Source: CAWBXL01 sp963837365 (GTDB lineage: Bacteria; Acidobacteriota; Terriglobia; Terriglobales; Acidobacteriaceae). From it: a DNA stretch of 64,000 bases. The translations under genes and the position numbers were made by a program. Location of the stretch: positions 682,001 to 746,000 of the forward strand of contig CAWIMW010000002.1 in NCBI GenBank assembly GCA_963837365.1, given 5' to 3'. Positions 33,084 to 41,838 of the stretch are shown here, piece by piece (positions within the stretch are counted from its first letter, which is position 1; each line of letters begins with the position of its first letter). The notes under the pieces are model-generated. The model was not told the DNA's origin, ran no database searches, and worked only from the letters and a program-made list of their open reading frames with translations.

Positions 33084-34984
33084 GCGTGCTTTTCCTGGGA
33101 GCAGTGGGTGCTGCCGCTGTCATAACAGACACCGCACTGCGGGCATTCCTCGAACATATCGCTTCGCAGCGGCGTCTCACGCCCGGAAGGTTTCTCCAAC
33201 AGCAGCGCCATGCTGGATGCGATCGCAACCAGCAAATCAAGGTCTTCGCGCGCATAGGGTTCTTCGGAGCGCTTCGATCCCAAGGCGAGAAGAGCCTCGG
33301 TGCGGTCTCCTCCAGTTGCGATCGGTACCAGCAGTTCAATCCGGGCCTGGCGGAGGAATGTGGTTTCTTCCTGCGGCAATTGCTCCTTCAACCAGCCACT
33401 CGAGATTTGTGGAACTTCGAGGGGTTTGCCGAGTAACCGCATCAGCGACATCATCTTATTTTCCGCCGGAAACAACGGCAGCGTGTGACCTGGCGGAGCG
33501 GATGCCAGACTGCGATAAGCCGGCTCGTGTGGTTCTCGGGCCAGTAAATCCACAAACTCCGGATGTAGAGCAGTTTCAATCCGGGTGACTACGCGCGGTC
33601 CAACCTGCCCGAAACTGCGCTCTTGCCGGACTTCCTCCACCACTTCCCGCAACAGTCGCTGGGCATCATAGCGTTCGCGGAAGAACCGGTGGTCCAGCGC
33701 CTCCAACCAGCTCTGACGTTTCACGTAGGCCGCGGCCGCCAAGCCACCCAGTACGATATAGATCCAGCCTCGCGTGCGCAGGATATCCAGCAGAGGTTGT
33801 TGGCCGTGGAACAACAAGTCCGCCAGGAGCAAGCTACCCAATGCGGGAACTACCGTGAACAAAACGCGTCGTGCCATTGCATACTGCAAGCCTTGGCGGA
33901 CGATCAGACGGACATCGAACAGGCGATGGCGTAGAATCGCGTACGCCCACGAAAGAGGGAAAGCCTGGTAAGCGATAGTGATCAGGAACAGCGCTGGCCA
34001 TGAAAACAAAATTCGCCCAACACTACTCTGGGCTGACACCCTCAGGAAATTCATTACTGCGTATGGTATGAGCACTATGTAAGCTGCGAGACTCCCAGTC
34101 ACCAGCACACGGATGCGTCGTTTCTGGTTGATATCCTCCACCCTGCGGTAATTCAGAACCAGGGCAACCACGCCCGCACCAATGTAGGCAAAAAGGAGGC
34201 TGCCGCCGATACGTGGCCCCCAGTCCGACATGTTGGGGGGCTCCCGCAACGGATTGATAAAAGTGAAATACATAAATCCGGCGATGGGCCACAGGAAGAA
34301 AAGAGAGGGTATGTTTGCCACCCAAATCCATCGGGAAGGAAATAGCTGGCGAGGGAAAATTGAGCAAAAAGCAAAGAATAGTGCAGGAAATATGAAAGTT
34401 CCTACGTCCGGCCACCAAATGGCTGCGCCAACAGGGATCGGCAGGTGCCGGACAATGGCGGCCGTGCCGTAGAAATAAGAGGTCACACCCAGCAGCGCGA
34501 TGGACAGCGCCCCAATCCGGGCTACCCAGTCGTAGGGACGCGTAAACCCGACCAAGAAGGCCACGAACAACGTCAATAGCGTGCTCGCGGTGTCCAGAAT
34601 GAACGCGATGTGCTGATATTGTGTCTGCTGAGACCATGAGCGCCGCTGCAGGATCAGGACTCGCTGCAATGGCTTTCCGTCTTGCTCCACCTGAAGGCGA
34701 TACGGTTTGCCTATTTCAAAGTTGATGCGAATCATGTCCCACTGGCCGAGGCCTTGTACGCGCCGCCCGTTTATCGCGAGCACCCGATCTCCAACCTGGA
34801 TTCCGGCGCGGTCTCCTGCCGAGTTGGGGAGCACCTCCTCTACTACCAGAGCGTCTTTGACAAAGTTGTAGCGGCTAAACGGCGGCGCGGGTCCCAAAAG
34901 ATAGACGTAGATGTTCAGGGCAAAGTTGCCGAGCAACGATGCGGCAACGATGTACATCCACCAGGGAGCGCGACGAGACGACAA
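33071..34984 (-). CDS. PDZ-domain membrane sensor with GAF-like region and zinc ribbon
   Basis: 637 residues: an N-terminal membrane helix, a PDZ domain (about 40-110: DRAGIQVGDRVLAINGRRVQ), about seven to nine membrane helices (about 125-400), a helical linker (RFFRERYDAQRLLREVVEEV), a GAF-like sensor region (about 440-600) and a C-terminal CxxCxxCY...C zinc ribbon. The protein ends where the kinase gene begins, with 13 bases overlap. Together they look like one signalling unit sensing an envelope or small-molecule cue. The ligand is unknown. Confidence 0.8.
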   Translation of the reverse strand: MSSRRAPWWMYIVAASLLGNFALNIYVYLLGPAPPFSRYNFVKDALVVEEVLPNSAGDRAGIQVGDRVLAINGRRVQGLGQWDMIRINFEIGKPYRLQVEQDGKPLQRVLILQRRSWSQQTQYQHIAFILDTASTLLTLFVAFLVGFTRPYDWVARIGALSIALLGVTSYFYGTAAIVRHLPIPVGAAIWWPDVGTFIFPALFFAFCSIFPRQLFPSRWIWVANIPSLFFLWPIAGFMYFTFINPLREPPNMSDWGPRIGGSLLFAYIGAGVVALVLNYRRVEDINQKRRIRVLVTGSLAAYIVLIPYAVMNFLRVSAQSSVGRILFSWPALFLITIAYQAFPLSWAYAILRHRLFDVRLIVRQGLQYAMARRVLFTVVPALGSLLLADLLFHGQQPLLDILRTRGWIYIVLGGLAAAAYVKRQSWLEALDHRFFRERYDAQRLLREVVEEVRQERSFGQVGPRVVTRIETALHPEFVDLLAREPHEPAYRSLASAPPGHTLPLFPAENKMMSLMRLLGKPLEVPQISSGWLKEQLPQEETTFLRQARIELLVPIATGGDRTEALLALGSKRSEEPYAREDLDLLVAIASSMALLLEKPSGRETPLRSDMFEECPQCGVCYDSGSTHCSQEKHAWCR

Positions 34985-35223
34985 CGGAGCAGCCTCCGTG
35001 TGAGAGCTGGGAACGAGGCGCGATTATAGCAGGGGGGGAACTCGGTCAAACCGCTTATGGCCGAAGTCTGTCTCATGGTTATCCTGCAAAGTTGACGGTG
35101 TTGGGGAAGTAGGAGTAGCGTGGGCTCGCCCGAAAGGTCTAAGGTCTTAAGTAAAACTTCTCAATGCGCGATTCAATTTCTGCCGGCCGATTCTCAGTAT
35201 GAATCGGCCGGGGTAATTTCAAC

Positions 35224-35681
35224 ATGACTGCAAAACAACAACTGGAAAAATTTCTCTCCCGCTACAATCCGGAAGTCGCAGGGATGGCTCGCCGTGCGTT
35301 AACCAAAATGCGCAAGCGCCTTCCCGGTGCGGTGGAGATTGTTTAGGACAACTACAACGCACTGGCCATCGGCTTTGGGCCGGGCGAGCGCGCCTCGGAA
35401 GCCATCTTCTCGATCGTGCTGTACCCGCGCTATGTGAGTCTGTTTTTTCTCCAGGGAGCGAAGCTTCCCGATCCCCAGAAACTACTCAAGGGGAGTGGCA
35501 ACGTCGTGCGGCTATATCCGGCTGGACGATTTGGGTTTATTGGATAAGCCGGAAATCAGCGAAATTGATGGATGAGGCAGTCCGTCGTGCAAGAGTGCCC
35601 ATCGATCCCAAGCAGCGACGACAGATGATCATTAAGTCGGTGTCAGCGAAACAACGTCCCCGGCGTCCAACTAAGAAATAG
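35224..35681 (+). pseudogene. Pseudogene of a DUF1801-like protein
   Basis: Closely related to the intact gene at 36534-36986. It starts MTAKQQLEKFLSRYNPEVAG, meets an in-frame TAG at 35344 (where the intact copy has TAT, Tyr), goes on with DNYNALAIGFGPGERASEAI, then shifts +1 near 35510 and again near 35570 before RRQMIIKSVSAKQRPRRPTK at TAG 35679-35681. The stop plus two shifts in a gene with an intact paralogue 850 bases away indicate real decay. Confidence 0.8.
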
Positions 35682-35689
35682 CGTCCCGG

Positions 35690-36421
35690 TTAGTGACTTG
35701 CGTGTCCGAATACTTCCTTTAGTAAGTCGGTCGTCTGCTTGGCGGGATCCTTGCGAATCTTGCGTTCTTCCTGACCGAGTTCATAGAACAATCCGTCCAG
35801 GGCCTTACCTACCACGTAGTTGGTGATGTCCAGGTCCTGCTTCTTGGCGAAGGGGATGGCTTTGTATTGATTGACCAGCGCGTTGTACTGGCGAGTGACT
35901 CCGTTTTCAGCCATGGTCCTATCCACGACCGGGCGGAAGGCGGTGGTCAACTGGGCTGTGGTCTTTTGCTTGAAGTATTCGGTGGCCGCGGTGTCGCCGC
36001 CGGAGAGAATGTGGCGTGCGTCGTCGAAGGACATGGACGTAATGGCATCAACGAAAATCTTGCGCGCTTCCGGCGCGGCAGCTTCGGCTGAGCGGTTCAT
36101 GCTGAGAACAAAGTCATCCATCTTCGGCCCGTAGCCAACCATGCGCAGACCTTTTTCCAGTGACTGCAAGTTTTTGGGCATGAGAATCTTGATGGCATTG
36201 TTGGCGAAATAACCGTTTTTGCGTCCAACTAACTTTACCGAGTTTTCGGCGCCGATTTGCAGGGCCTGCTTCAAGCCGGCGTTAATCTTTGTGTCGGTCA
36301 GGGTATTCGAGTCGAGGCCGAGACGCTTGGCAATGTCTCCAATCTGACCAGCGGTGACTTGGGCGGAGGAAAGAGTGGCCAGTAAGAACAAGTTGGCAAG
36401 CAAGAGCAGGGTGCGAGGCAT
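35690..36421 (-). CDS. DUF4197 domain secreted protein
   Basis: 243 residues with a signal peptide (MPRTLLLLANLFLLATLSSA). The mature protein follows the DUF4197 pattern: INAGLKQALQIGAENSVKLV, GYFANNAIKILMPKNLQSLE, FVDAITSMSFDDARHILSGG, ATEYFKQKTTAQLTTAFRPV, and YVVGKALDGLFYELGQEERK. Mostly helical, exported, function unknown. It lies between the DUF1801 pseudogene (convergent) and the intact DUF1801 gene (divergent). Confidence 0.88.
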   Translation of the reverse strand: MPRTLLLLANLFLLATLSSAQVTAGQIGDIAKRLGLDSNTLTDTKINAGLKQALQIGAENSVKLVGRKNGYFANNAIKILMPKNLQSLEKGLRMVGYGPKMDDFVLSMNRSAEAAAPEARKIFVDAITSMSFDDARHILSGGDTAATEYFKQKTTAQLTTAFRPVVDRTMAENGVTRQYNALVNQYKAIPFAKKQDLDITNYVVGKALDGLFYELGQEERKIRKDPAKQTTDLLKEVFGHASH

Positions 36422-36533
36422 GGGAAACTCCTATCAGCAACATTCTACGGACGGACTTCCCCGGAATGAAGCGGCATCTGCAATCCTCTGGTTACTCTTG
36501 TAAGATGCGACTGTCGCTGGTCACATCCTTAAG

Positions 36534-36986
36534 ATGACTCCGAAACAGCAACTCGATAGGTTTCTCGCCAAATATACGCCGGAGGTCGCGCAGACGGCCC
36601 GCCGCGCACTGATCATTCTGCGCAAACGATTGCCGGGCGCGGTGGAAATTGTTTATGACAACTACAACGCGCTGGCCATCGGTTTCGGCCCAAGCGAGAG
36701 GGCTTCAGAAGCAGTGTTCTCGATTGCCCTTTACCCGCGTTATGTAAGCCTGTTTTTTCTGCAAGGAGCAAAGCTGCGTGATCCGGGTAAGCGGCTGCGG
36801 GGGAGCGGGAAGGTAGTGCGGTATGTCCGCCTGGAGGACTTGGGTGTACTGGATGAAGCGGAGATTCGCAGCCTGATGGATGACGCGCTGCGCGAGGCGA
36901 AAGAGCCGATCGATCCGGCCAAGCGGCGGCAGATGATTATCAAGTCAGTTTCGGCGAAACAGCGGGCCCGCCGCCCCGCCAAGTAA
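36534..36986 (+). CDS. DUF1801-like (YdhG-type) protein
   Basis: 150 residues: MTPKQQLDRFLAKYTPEVAQ, RKRLPGAVEIVYDNYNALAI, YPRYVSLFFLQGAKLRDPGK and a basic C-terminus. The fold is the small alpha/beta YdhG/DUF1801 type, of unknown biochemical function. Intact paralogue of the pseudogene at 35224 and more distantly of the gene at 37675. Single gene, divergent from the DUF4197 gene. Confidence 0.78.
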   Translation: MTPKQQLDRFLAKYTPEVAQTARRALIILRKRLPGAVEIVYDNYNALAIGFGPSERASEAVFSIALYPRYVSLFFLQGAKLRDPGKRLRGSGKVVRYVRLEDLGVLDEAEIRSLMDDALREAKEPIDPAKRRQMIIKSVSAKQRARRPAK

Positions 36987-37022
36987 GACGCCGCTTCACC
37001 TTTTAAACACTTAAGTATTGAC

Positions 37023-37069
37023 TTGACAATAGCGGGCCCCGCATTTAATAGTTAAGTATGTACTAAACT
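37023..37069 (+). promoter_or_regulatory. Promoter with palindromic (ArsR-type) operator
   Basis: TTGACA (37023-37028), a 17-base spacer and TAATAG (37046-37051) form a sigma-70-type promoter. Overlapping and just after the -10 is AGTTAAGTA-TG-TACTAAACT (37050-37069), a 20-bp inverted repeat with one mismatch per arm. It precedes an operon that ends in an ArsR-family gene, the likely regulator. Confidence 0.6.
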
Positions 37070-37104
37070 AATTAATAGAGTCCGGCCGTGAGGAGGGCCA
37101 CACA

Positions 37105-37671
37105 ATGCGCAAACTGATCGTTTTCAACCACATCACCCTCGATGGCTTTTTTGTAGATGGGGATGGCAGTATGGCGTGGGCCAAATCGGCCAACCCTGAT
37201 CCCGAATACAACGCGTTTGTAGCAGAGAATGCCAGCGGCGGAGGCACTCTATTGTTTGGCCGGGTTACTTATGAGCTCATGATTAAGTACTGGCCGACAC
37301 CGATGGCGAAGCAGCACGATCCCGTAGTAGCGGAAAATATCAATAAGATGGCGAAGATTGTTTTTTCGAAGACGCTGGACCATGCGTCATGGAACAATAC
37401 GACGGTGATGAAGGGCGACCTGGTGGCGGAGGTCCAGAAGTTGAAGCAGGAGACTGGTAACGGTATAGCGATCCTAGGGAGTGGAACGATTGTTTCGCAA
37501 CTGGCGCCGGCGGGTCTGATTGATGAATATCAGGTGGTGGTGAATCCTATCATTCTGGGCAAAGGGCGAACGATGTTCGAAGGGGTCAAAGAACAACTGA
37601 ATCTTAAGCTGACCAAGACGCGGAGTTTTAAGAGCGGAAAGTTTTATGCATGTTACGAACCGGAGGGGTGA
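37105..37671 (+). CDS. Dihydrofolate-reductase-like (RibD C-terminal domain) protein
   Basis: 188 residues: MRKLIVFNHITLDGFFVDGD, TLLFGRVTYELMIKYWPTP, GIAILGSGTIVSQLAPAGLI and YQVVVNPIILGKGRTMFEGV are typical of stand-alone RibD_C/DHFR-like proteins, which bind NADPH; their substrate is usually unknown. A site close to GAGGAGGG lies upstream. First gene of an operon with DUF1801, alpha/beta hydrolase, SRPBCC and ArsR genes (gaps of 3 bases, 0, overlap 4 and 12). Confidence 0.88.
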   Translation: MRKLIVFNHITLDGFFVDGDGSMAWAKSANPDPEYNAFVAENASGGGTLLFGRVTYELMIKYWPTPMAKQHDPVVAENINKMAKIVFSKTLDHASWNNTTVMKGDLVAEVQKLKQETGNGIAILGSGTIVSQLAPAGLIDEYQVVVNPIILGKGRTMFEGVKEQLNLKLTKTRSFKSGKFYACYEPEG

Positions 37672-37674
37672 GCC

Positions 37675-38058
37675 ATGAAGGCGACGAAATCGCGGCCTAA
37701 GACGGTAACTGAATATATCAATGCCGCGCCCAAACCGGCGCGTGGGAAACTGCGGGAGATGAGGGCATGCATTCGTGCGGCGGCGCCTGGGGCAACGGAG
37801 AGCCTGAAGTGGAGTATGCCGTGCTTCTCGTACCGCAGGATGCTGGTAGCCTACGCAGCGTGCAAAAATCACATCGGCTTTTACCCTACGCCGTCGGCAG
37901 TGAAGGCGTTCGCGGATGAGCTTGCGAGGTTCGCCACGGCTAAAGGATCGATCCAGTTTCCACTAGCGAAACCACTTCCCTTGTCTCTTATTCGCAAGAT
38001 CACCGGATTTCGGGTCCGCGAGAGTTTGGAGAAAGACGCAAAATGGAGGACATCCTAA
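37675..38058 (+). CDS. DUF1801 (YdhG-like) protein
   Basis: 127 residues: TVTEYINAAPKPARGKLREM, APGATESLKWSMPCFSYRRM, HIGFYPTPSAVKAFADELAR and IRKITGFRVRE are the standard DUF1801 pattern. Third DUF1801-type coding region within 3 kb, but distant in sequence from the other two. Second gene of the operon; the next start follows its stop directly. Function unknown; frequently linked with SRPBCC/ArsR genes in soil bacteria. Confidence 0.85.
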   Translation: MKATKSRPKTVTEYINAAPKPARGKLREMRACIRAAAPGATESLKWSMPCFSYRRMLVAYAACKNHIGFYPTPSAVKAFADELARFATAKGSIQFPLAKPLPLSLIRKITGFRVRESLEKDAKWRTS

Positions 38059-38910
38059 ATGAGAAGTAAGCTGGCAATGGTTTTGCTTATGGTCTTGTCT
38101 ACGGCTTGTGCTTTCGGACAAGAGAAGAGCGAATTCTTTAAAACCTCCGATGGCATCAGGATCCACTATCTTGAGGCCGGCAGCGGTAGGGCGATTGTTT
38201 TCATTCCCGGATGGACCATGCCGGCCTGGATCTGGGAAAAGCAAATCAGCGAGTTGTCGACGAAGTATCACGTGGTCGCGGTTGATCCTCGGTCGCAGGG
38301 TGAGAGTGACAAGCCGACCTATGGCCATCTGCCGGAGACTCGCGCCCGCGATTACAAAGAACTGGTGGATCACCTTGGCCTGAAGTCGCCGGTGTTGGTT
38401 GGCTGGTCGATGGCATGCGGCGAGTTGCTGATGTATGCCAAAGAATTCGCCACGGACAATGTCGGAGGCATGGTGTTGGTGGACGGCCTTCTCTCCGACA
38501 AGCCCAGCCCGGAGATGTTTGGGGCGATGTCGGGATGGATGAACATGCTTCAGCAAGACCGCCAGAAACAGGCTGACGGCTTTGTCCGCAGCATGTACAA
38601 GAAGCCGCAGAGCGAGGAGTACATCAAACGGGTGGTGGATGCCTCTACCCAGGTCCCGGCTGATACCGCCGTTGTGCTGATCTATAACATGCTTGCCATA
38701 AGTGATTTTTCCGGATTCGCTAAGCTCAATAAGCCCGTGCTCTTTGCTTACGAGCCAGCCATGCAGCCCACGGCTGATTTCCTCAAAGCGAAGCTGGGCG
38801 ACAAGGTCCGGCTGGAGAAGTTCGACGATGCGGGTCATGCTTTGTTCGTGGATGATGCGGAGAAGTTTAATCATATGGTGGATGATTTTGTGCAGGGCCT
38901 GAGCAAGTGA
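38059..38910 (+). CDS. Exported alpha/beta hydrolase
   Basis: 283 residues with a signal peptide (MRSKLAMVLLMVLSTACAFG). IPGWTMPAWIWEKQI is the oxyanion region. The nucleophile elbow is GWSMAC, where Ser117 is followed by Met-Ala instead of the usual x-Gly. His260 (DDAGHALF) is the likely base. Esterase, lipase or haloperoxidase-like activities are possible; substrate unknown. Third gene of the operon; its stop overlaps the next start (GTGA). Confidence 0.86.
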   Translation: MRSKLAMVLLMVLSTACAFGQEKSEFFKTSDGIRIHYLEAGSGRAIVFIPGWTMPAWIWEKQISELSTKYHVVAVDPRSQGESDKPTYGHLPETRARDYKELVDHLGLKSPVLVGWSMACGELLMYAKEFATDNVGGMVLVDGLLSDKPSPEMFGAMSGWMNMLQQDRQKQADGFVRSMYKKPQSEEYIKRVVDASTQVPADTAVVLIYNMLAISDFSGFAKLNKPVLFAYEPAMQPTADFLKAKLGDKVRLEKFDDAGHALFVDDAEKFNHMVDDFVQGLSK

Positions 38911-39362
38911 TAGAGCGATCGGTTACTCACGGTACGTTTGTGATCGAGCGCAATTATCCGGTTGCGCCGGAGCGGGTGTTTGCCGCTTTCGCTGATCCTT
39001 CCAAGAAGCAGCGCTGGTTTGTGGATGACGAAGCATCGGGGTCAGAAGATTTCGGAATGGATTTCCGGGTTGGTGGCGTGGAGCAGAAGCGTTTTAGCAA
39101 TCCGCATGGAGTGTTCACGAACCACACGGTCTATCTGGACATCGTGCCGAACCGCCGCATTGTGTTTGCTTACACCATGAGCCTGGGGGAGCGGCGGTTT
39201 TCGTCGTCCCAGGCCACGGTGGAATTGCTGGCGGCGGAGAAAGGGACGGACCTCATCTTTACCGAGCAAGGGGCATTTTTTGAAGGCGCGGATGGGCCGA
39301 AGATGCGCGAGGACGGCTGGCGTCTGCTGCTCGACCAGCTGGCTGAAGCACTGGCGCAATAA
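38907..39362 (+). CDS. SRPBCC (AHSA1-type START-like) protein
   Basis: 151 residues from GTG 38907, overlapping the hydrolase stop by 4 bases. FVIERNYPVAPERVFAAFAD, KKQRWFVDDEAS, VGGVEQKRFSNPHGVF and DGWRLLLDQLAEAL match the AHSA1/SRPBCC ligand-binding fold. It lies 12 bases before an ArsR gene, a very common pairing in which the SRPBCC protein and an ArsR repressor share an operon. Ligand unknown. Confidence 0.88.
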   Translation: MIERSVTHGTFVIERNYPVAPERVFAAFADPSKKQRWFVDDEASGSEDFGMDFRVGGVEQKRFSNPHGVFTNHTVYLDIVPNRRIVFAYTMSLGERRFSSSQATVELLAAEKGTDLIFTEQGAFFEGADGPKMREDGWRLLLDQLAEALAQ

Positions 39363-39374
39363 TCGAAGGAGATC

Positions 39375-39701
39375 ATGCTTTCTCAAAGAGCCCAGGTTGA
39401 CCGAGTTTTTCACGCCCTTGGCGATCCTACGCGCCGGGCAATTGTTGAGCAGTTGAGTGCCGGCCCAGTTTCCGTGTCGAGCCTGGCGAGGCCTCTCGCC
39501 ATCACGCTGGCCGCGGTGGTTCAACATTTGCAGATTTTGGAAAAGAGTGGACTGGTGCGCACCACAAAGGTGGGGAGAGTGCGCACCTGCCGCATGGAGC
39601 CTAAGGGACTTAGACTGGCGGAGCAGTGGATTGAGGACCGCCGGTCGGTGTGGGAGAAGCGGTTTGACCGGCTGGGGAGGTTACTGGAAGAGAATCCGTG
39701 A
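39375..39701 (+). CDS. ArsR-family transcriptional repressor
   Basis: 108 residues: VFHALGDPTRRAIVEQLSAG, the recognition HTH SLARPLAITLAAVVQHLQIL and wing EKSGLVRTTKVGRVRTCRME. No metal-binding Cys cluster (no ELCVC), as in ArsR proteins paired with SRPBCC genes that respond to other signals. Last gene of the operon starting at 37105, whose promoter carries a 20-bp palindrome as likely target. Confidence 0.9.
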   Translation: MLSQRAQVDRVFHALGDPTRRAIVEQLSAGPVSVSSLARPLAITLAAVVQHLQILEKSGLVRTTKVGRVRTCRMEPKGLRLAEQWIEDRRSVWEKRFDRLGRLLEENP

Positions 39702-39792
39702 TCGTGCTCGCGATGGGGCTAAAGCACGAGTGCAGGTGAGGGCACCCGCCCCTACGCGATTTGTGGCGATTCCTGTTCAGGCGCAAATCGCC

Positions 39793-41508
39793 TCATTCTT
39801 TTTTCTTAGGTGGCAGGAAAGGTTCCAGCGGGGAGACGCGGAACGCAGGGGGGGAATAATCCTGTGGCAGATAGGTCTCGGGAATCGCTGCGGCATTGCC
39901 GTCGCGCACTGAGGTGTAGTGCGGGGACATGATTTCTACGCCGGCTTCATAAAACTTGTCCTGGATATTCTTATGCAAGTCCGAATAAGTGACGGCCATC
40001 TTGTTCGGCTGATCGGTGTAAGCGTTCATTTCGTAGGTCGCGTAGAAATCATTCAAGCTGGTCTGCAGCACGAACGGCGAGGGATTTTTCAGAACATTTT
40101 CGGTGACCTTGGCCGCCTCAATCAATAGTTCGTGGACCTTGACCCAGGGCGCGTCGTATCCAATGGTGACGCTGGTGTGAAGAATCAGGCCGCTCTCCCT
40201 TGTCGAGGAACTGAAGTTGATGATGTGGCTGCTCAGCACCAGCGCGTTGGGAATGGAGATGTCCACATTCTTGATGGTGCGGATGCGGGTGACCAGCAGT
40301 GTCTTTTCCATTACGTCGCCGATGGCATCGCCAACTTTTACCCTGTCTCCCAACTGGAATGCACGGGTGTAGGTCAGGACTACGCCGGCCACGATGTTGG
40401 CAATGGCTGAACTCGATCCCAGGGAGAAAAGCAGGCCCAGGAAAATCGATACGCCCTGAAATGCCGGCGACTTGGAGCCTGGGAGATAGGGAAAAATCAC
40501 CACCGTGGTAAAAGCGATGATGAGGAAGCGGGCGATCTTGTAGGTCGGTTCAGCCCAGTCGGGAAAGAACCCCGGGAAGGTGATCGTACCCTTGCCGAGT
40601 TCCCGAAAGAAAAACTTCACCAGCTTGGTGGTGTAGTACGAAACCACCGAGATGACCAGGACGAAGAAGACGTTGGGGAGATAAGCGGCCACCGCCACGG
40701 CCACCGTCCGCAACGGGTACAGTACGTAGTCCAGCAGGACCGAAGCGTAGCCGCGGGTCCAGGGGAAGAAACTGAAGACCAGGGAAACGTAGAAGTAAAA
40801 CAGCACCAGGGCGATGAAAATGCGCGCCCCTTGCAGCACGATCAGCAAAACGCTGGTGATGCGCTCCGCCGGCAGCAGTTCCAGCTTCTGAATGCGGATG
40901 GAGCGTATGTATTTGCCGTGCCAGGAGCGGACTTGCGCGTACAAGCGGGGAAAGACATATGCCAGCAGGCGCAGCAGAAGGATAAAGGTAAGCGTAGAGA
41001 GCGTCGCCCACAAAATGCCAAACAGGACCGCTCTGAGGCTGGTTTGTTTGTGGAGCGATTCAGCAACTGAGCGAATGGACTGCGCATATTCGGCGGCCAG
41101 TTCCTGCCGCGGGCGTCCGGCTGCGTCCGCGTCCGGCTGAGTGACCGTCATGATCACCATGTCGCCGGAAACGATCTCGGTTGTGGTTTCTGCGTCCACC
41201 ACCTTGATGTTTTGGATCTGGGCAGAAGGGCCCTTGGTGAGCTTGCGAATCTTGTCGGCAATCGCCCGCGCCCGCTCCTCCGGCGAGAACGAAAGCACGC
41301 GCGCGCGCACGATGAAGACGGTTTGGTCACCGACCGTTACCGGCGCGCCGGGTTGCTTTTCTTCCTTCTTGTCGGATTGCGGAGGACTGGGGGCCTTGTC
41401 GGCTGCGCGCGCAAGCGGCGCGAGCAGGAAAAGCAAGAACAACAGATACGGGAGTACGCCTTGTCGGAACAATCGCGTCCTGTCGTTCTTGCAGCCAGTT
41501 GTCATCAA
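39793..41508 (-). CDS. MscS-family mechanosensitive channel with periplasmic N-terminus
   Basis: 571 residues. After a hydrophobic N-terminus (signal peptide, LLFLLFLLAPLARA) comes a periplasmic part to about 150, then about five membrane helices and the MscS core: the pore helix region FSLGSSSAIANIVAGVVLTY, then GDRVKVGDAIGDVMEKTLLV and NVDISIPNALVLSSHIINFS of the beta domain, and a helical C-terminus. It opens under membrane tension to release solutes. Single gene, convergent with the ArsR operon. Confidence 0.9.
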   Translation of the reverse strand: MMTTGCKNDRTRLFRQGVLPYLLFLLFLLAPLARAADKAPSPPQSDKKEEKQPGAPVTVGDQTVFIVRARVLSFSPEERARAIADKIRKLTKGPSAQIQNIKVVDAETTTEIVSGDMVIMTVTQPDADAAGRPRQELAAEYAQSIRSVAESLHKQTSLRAVLFGILWATLSTLTFILLLRLLAYVFPRLYAQVRSWHGKYIRSIRIQKLELLPAERITSVLLIVLQGARIFIALVLFYFYVSLVFSFFPWTRGYASVLLDYVLYPLRTVAVAVAAYLPNVFFVLVISVVSYYTTKLVKFFFRELGKGTITFPGFFPDWAEPTYKIARFLIIAFTTVVIFPYLPGSKSPAFQGVSIFLGLLFSLGSSSAIANIVAGVVLTYTRAFQLGDRVKVGDAIGDVMEKTLLVTRIRTIKNVDISIPNALVLSSHIINFSSSTRESGLILHTSVTIGYDAPWVKVHELLIEAAKVTENVLKNPSPFVLQTSLNDFYATYEMNAYTDQPNKMAVTYSDLHKNIQDKFYEAGVEIMSPHYTSVRDGNAAAIPETYLPQDYSPPAFRVSPLEPFLPPKKKE

Positions 41509-41599
41509 AATACCCGAATATCGAGAGATTGTATGGAAGCGGGAAGGCTGTGTCTATCCAATCCAGTAAGCCAGGCAATTCGGCAGTTGCGCCCCGTGG

Positions 41600-41640
41600 G
41601 ACGAGTACGGCAGGGCTAAAGCCGCTGCCCTGATACGACC
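41600..41640. repeat. Compact hairpin related to the GGTTCGTATCAGG-ended elements
   Basis: ACGGCAGGGCT-AAAGCC-GCTGCCCTGATACGACC contains CCTGATACGACC, the end sequence of the elements at 7559-7726 and 60493-60620, and can fold on itself. The 41509-41838 gap holds this, the terminator at 41701-41750 and no gene. Confidence 0.45.
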
Positions 41641-41700
41641 CGCTCTTCTGAAACCGCCCACTGCCATCAGGATGTTAGAAAAAGCCCCTAAAAAACAACC

Positions 41701-41750
41701 AGCGCGTGCCGTTGGGATTGTGGGGTGAGGATGGCGTTACGGCACGCGCT
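41701..41750 (-). terminator. Stem-loop with C-rich loop and T-run after the NUDIX gene
   Basis: On the minus strand AGCGCGTGCCGT and ACGGCACGCGCT form a perfect 12-bp stem with a 26-base loop rich in C (CCTCACCCC), followed by GGTTGTTTTTT. It lies 89 bases after the NUDIX stop. The loop is long for a simple terminator. Confidence 0.65.
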
Positions 41751-41838
41751 CTATGATTGTTGGATACACGTTAGTTTCTATTGAGAACCGCCGCTGTGAG
41801 GCTGGTCACAGTTGCGAGTGATTGCAATCATGCTCCGG

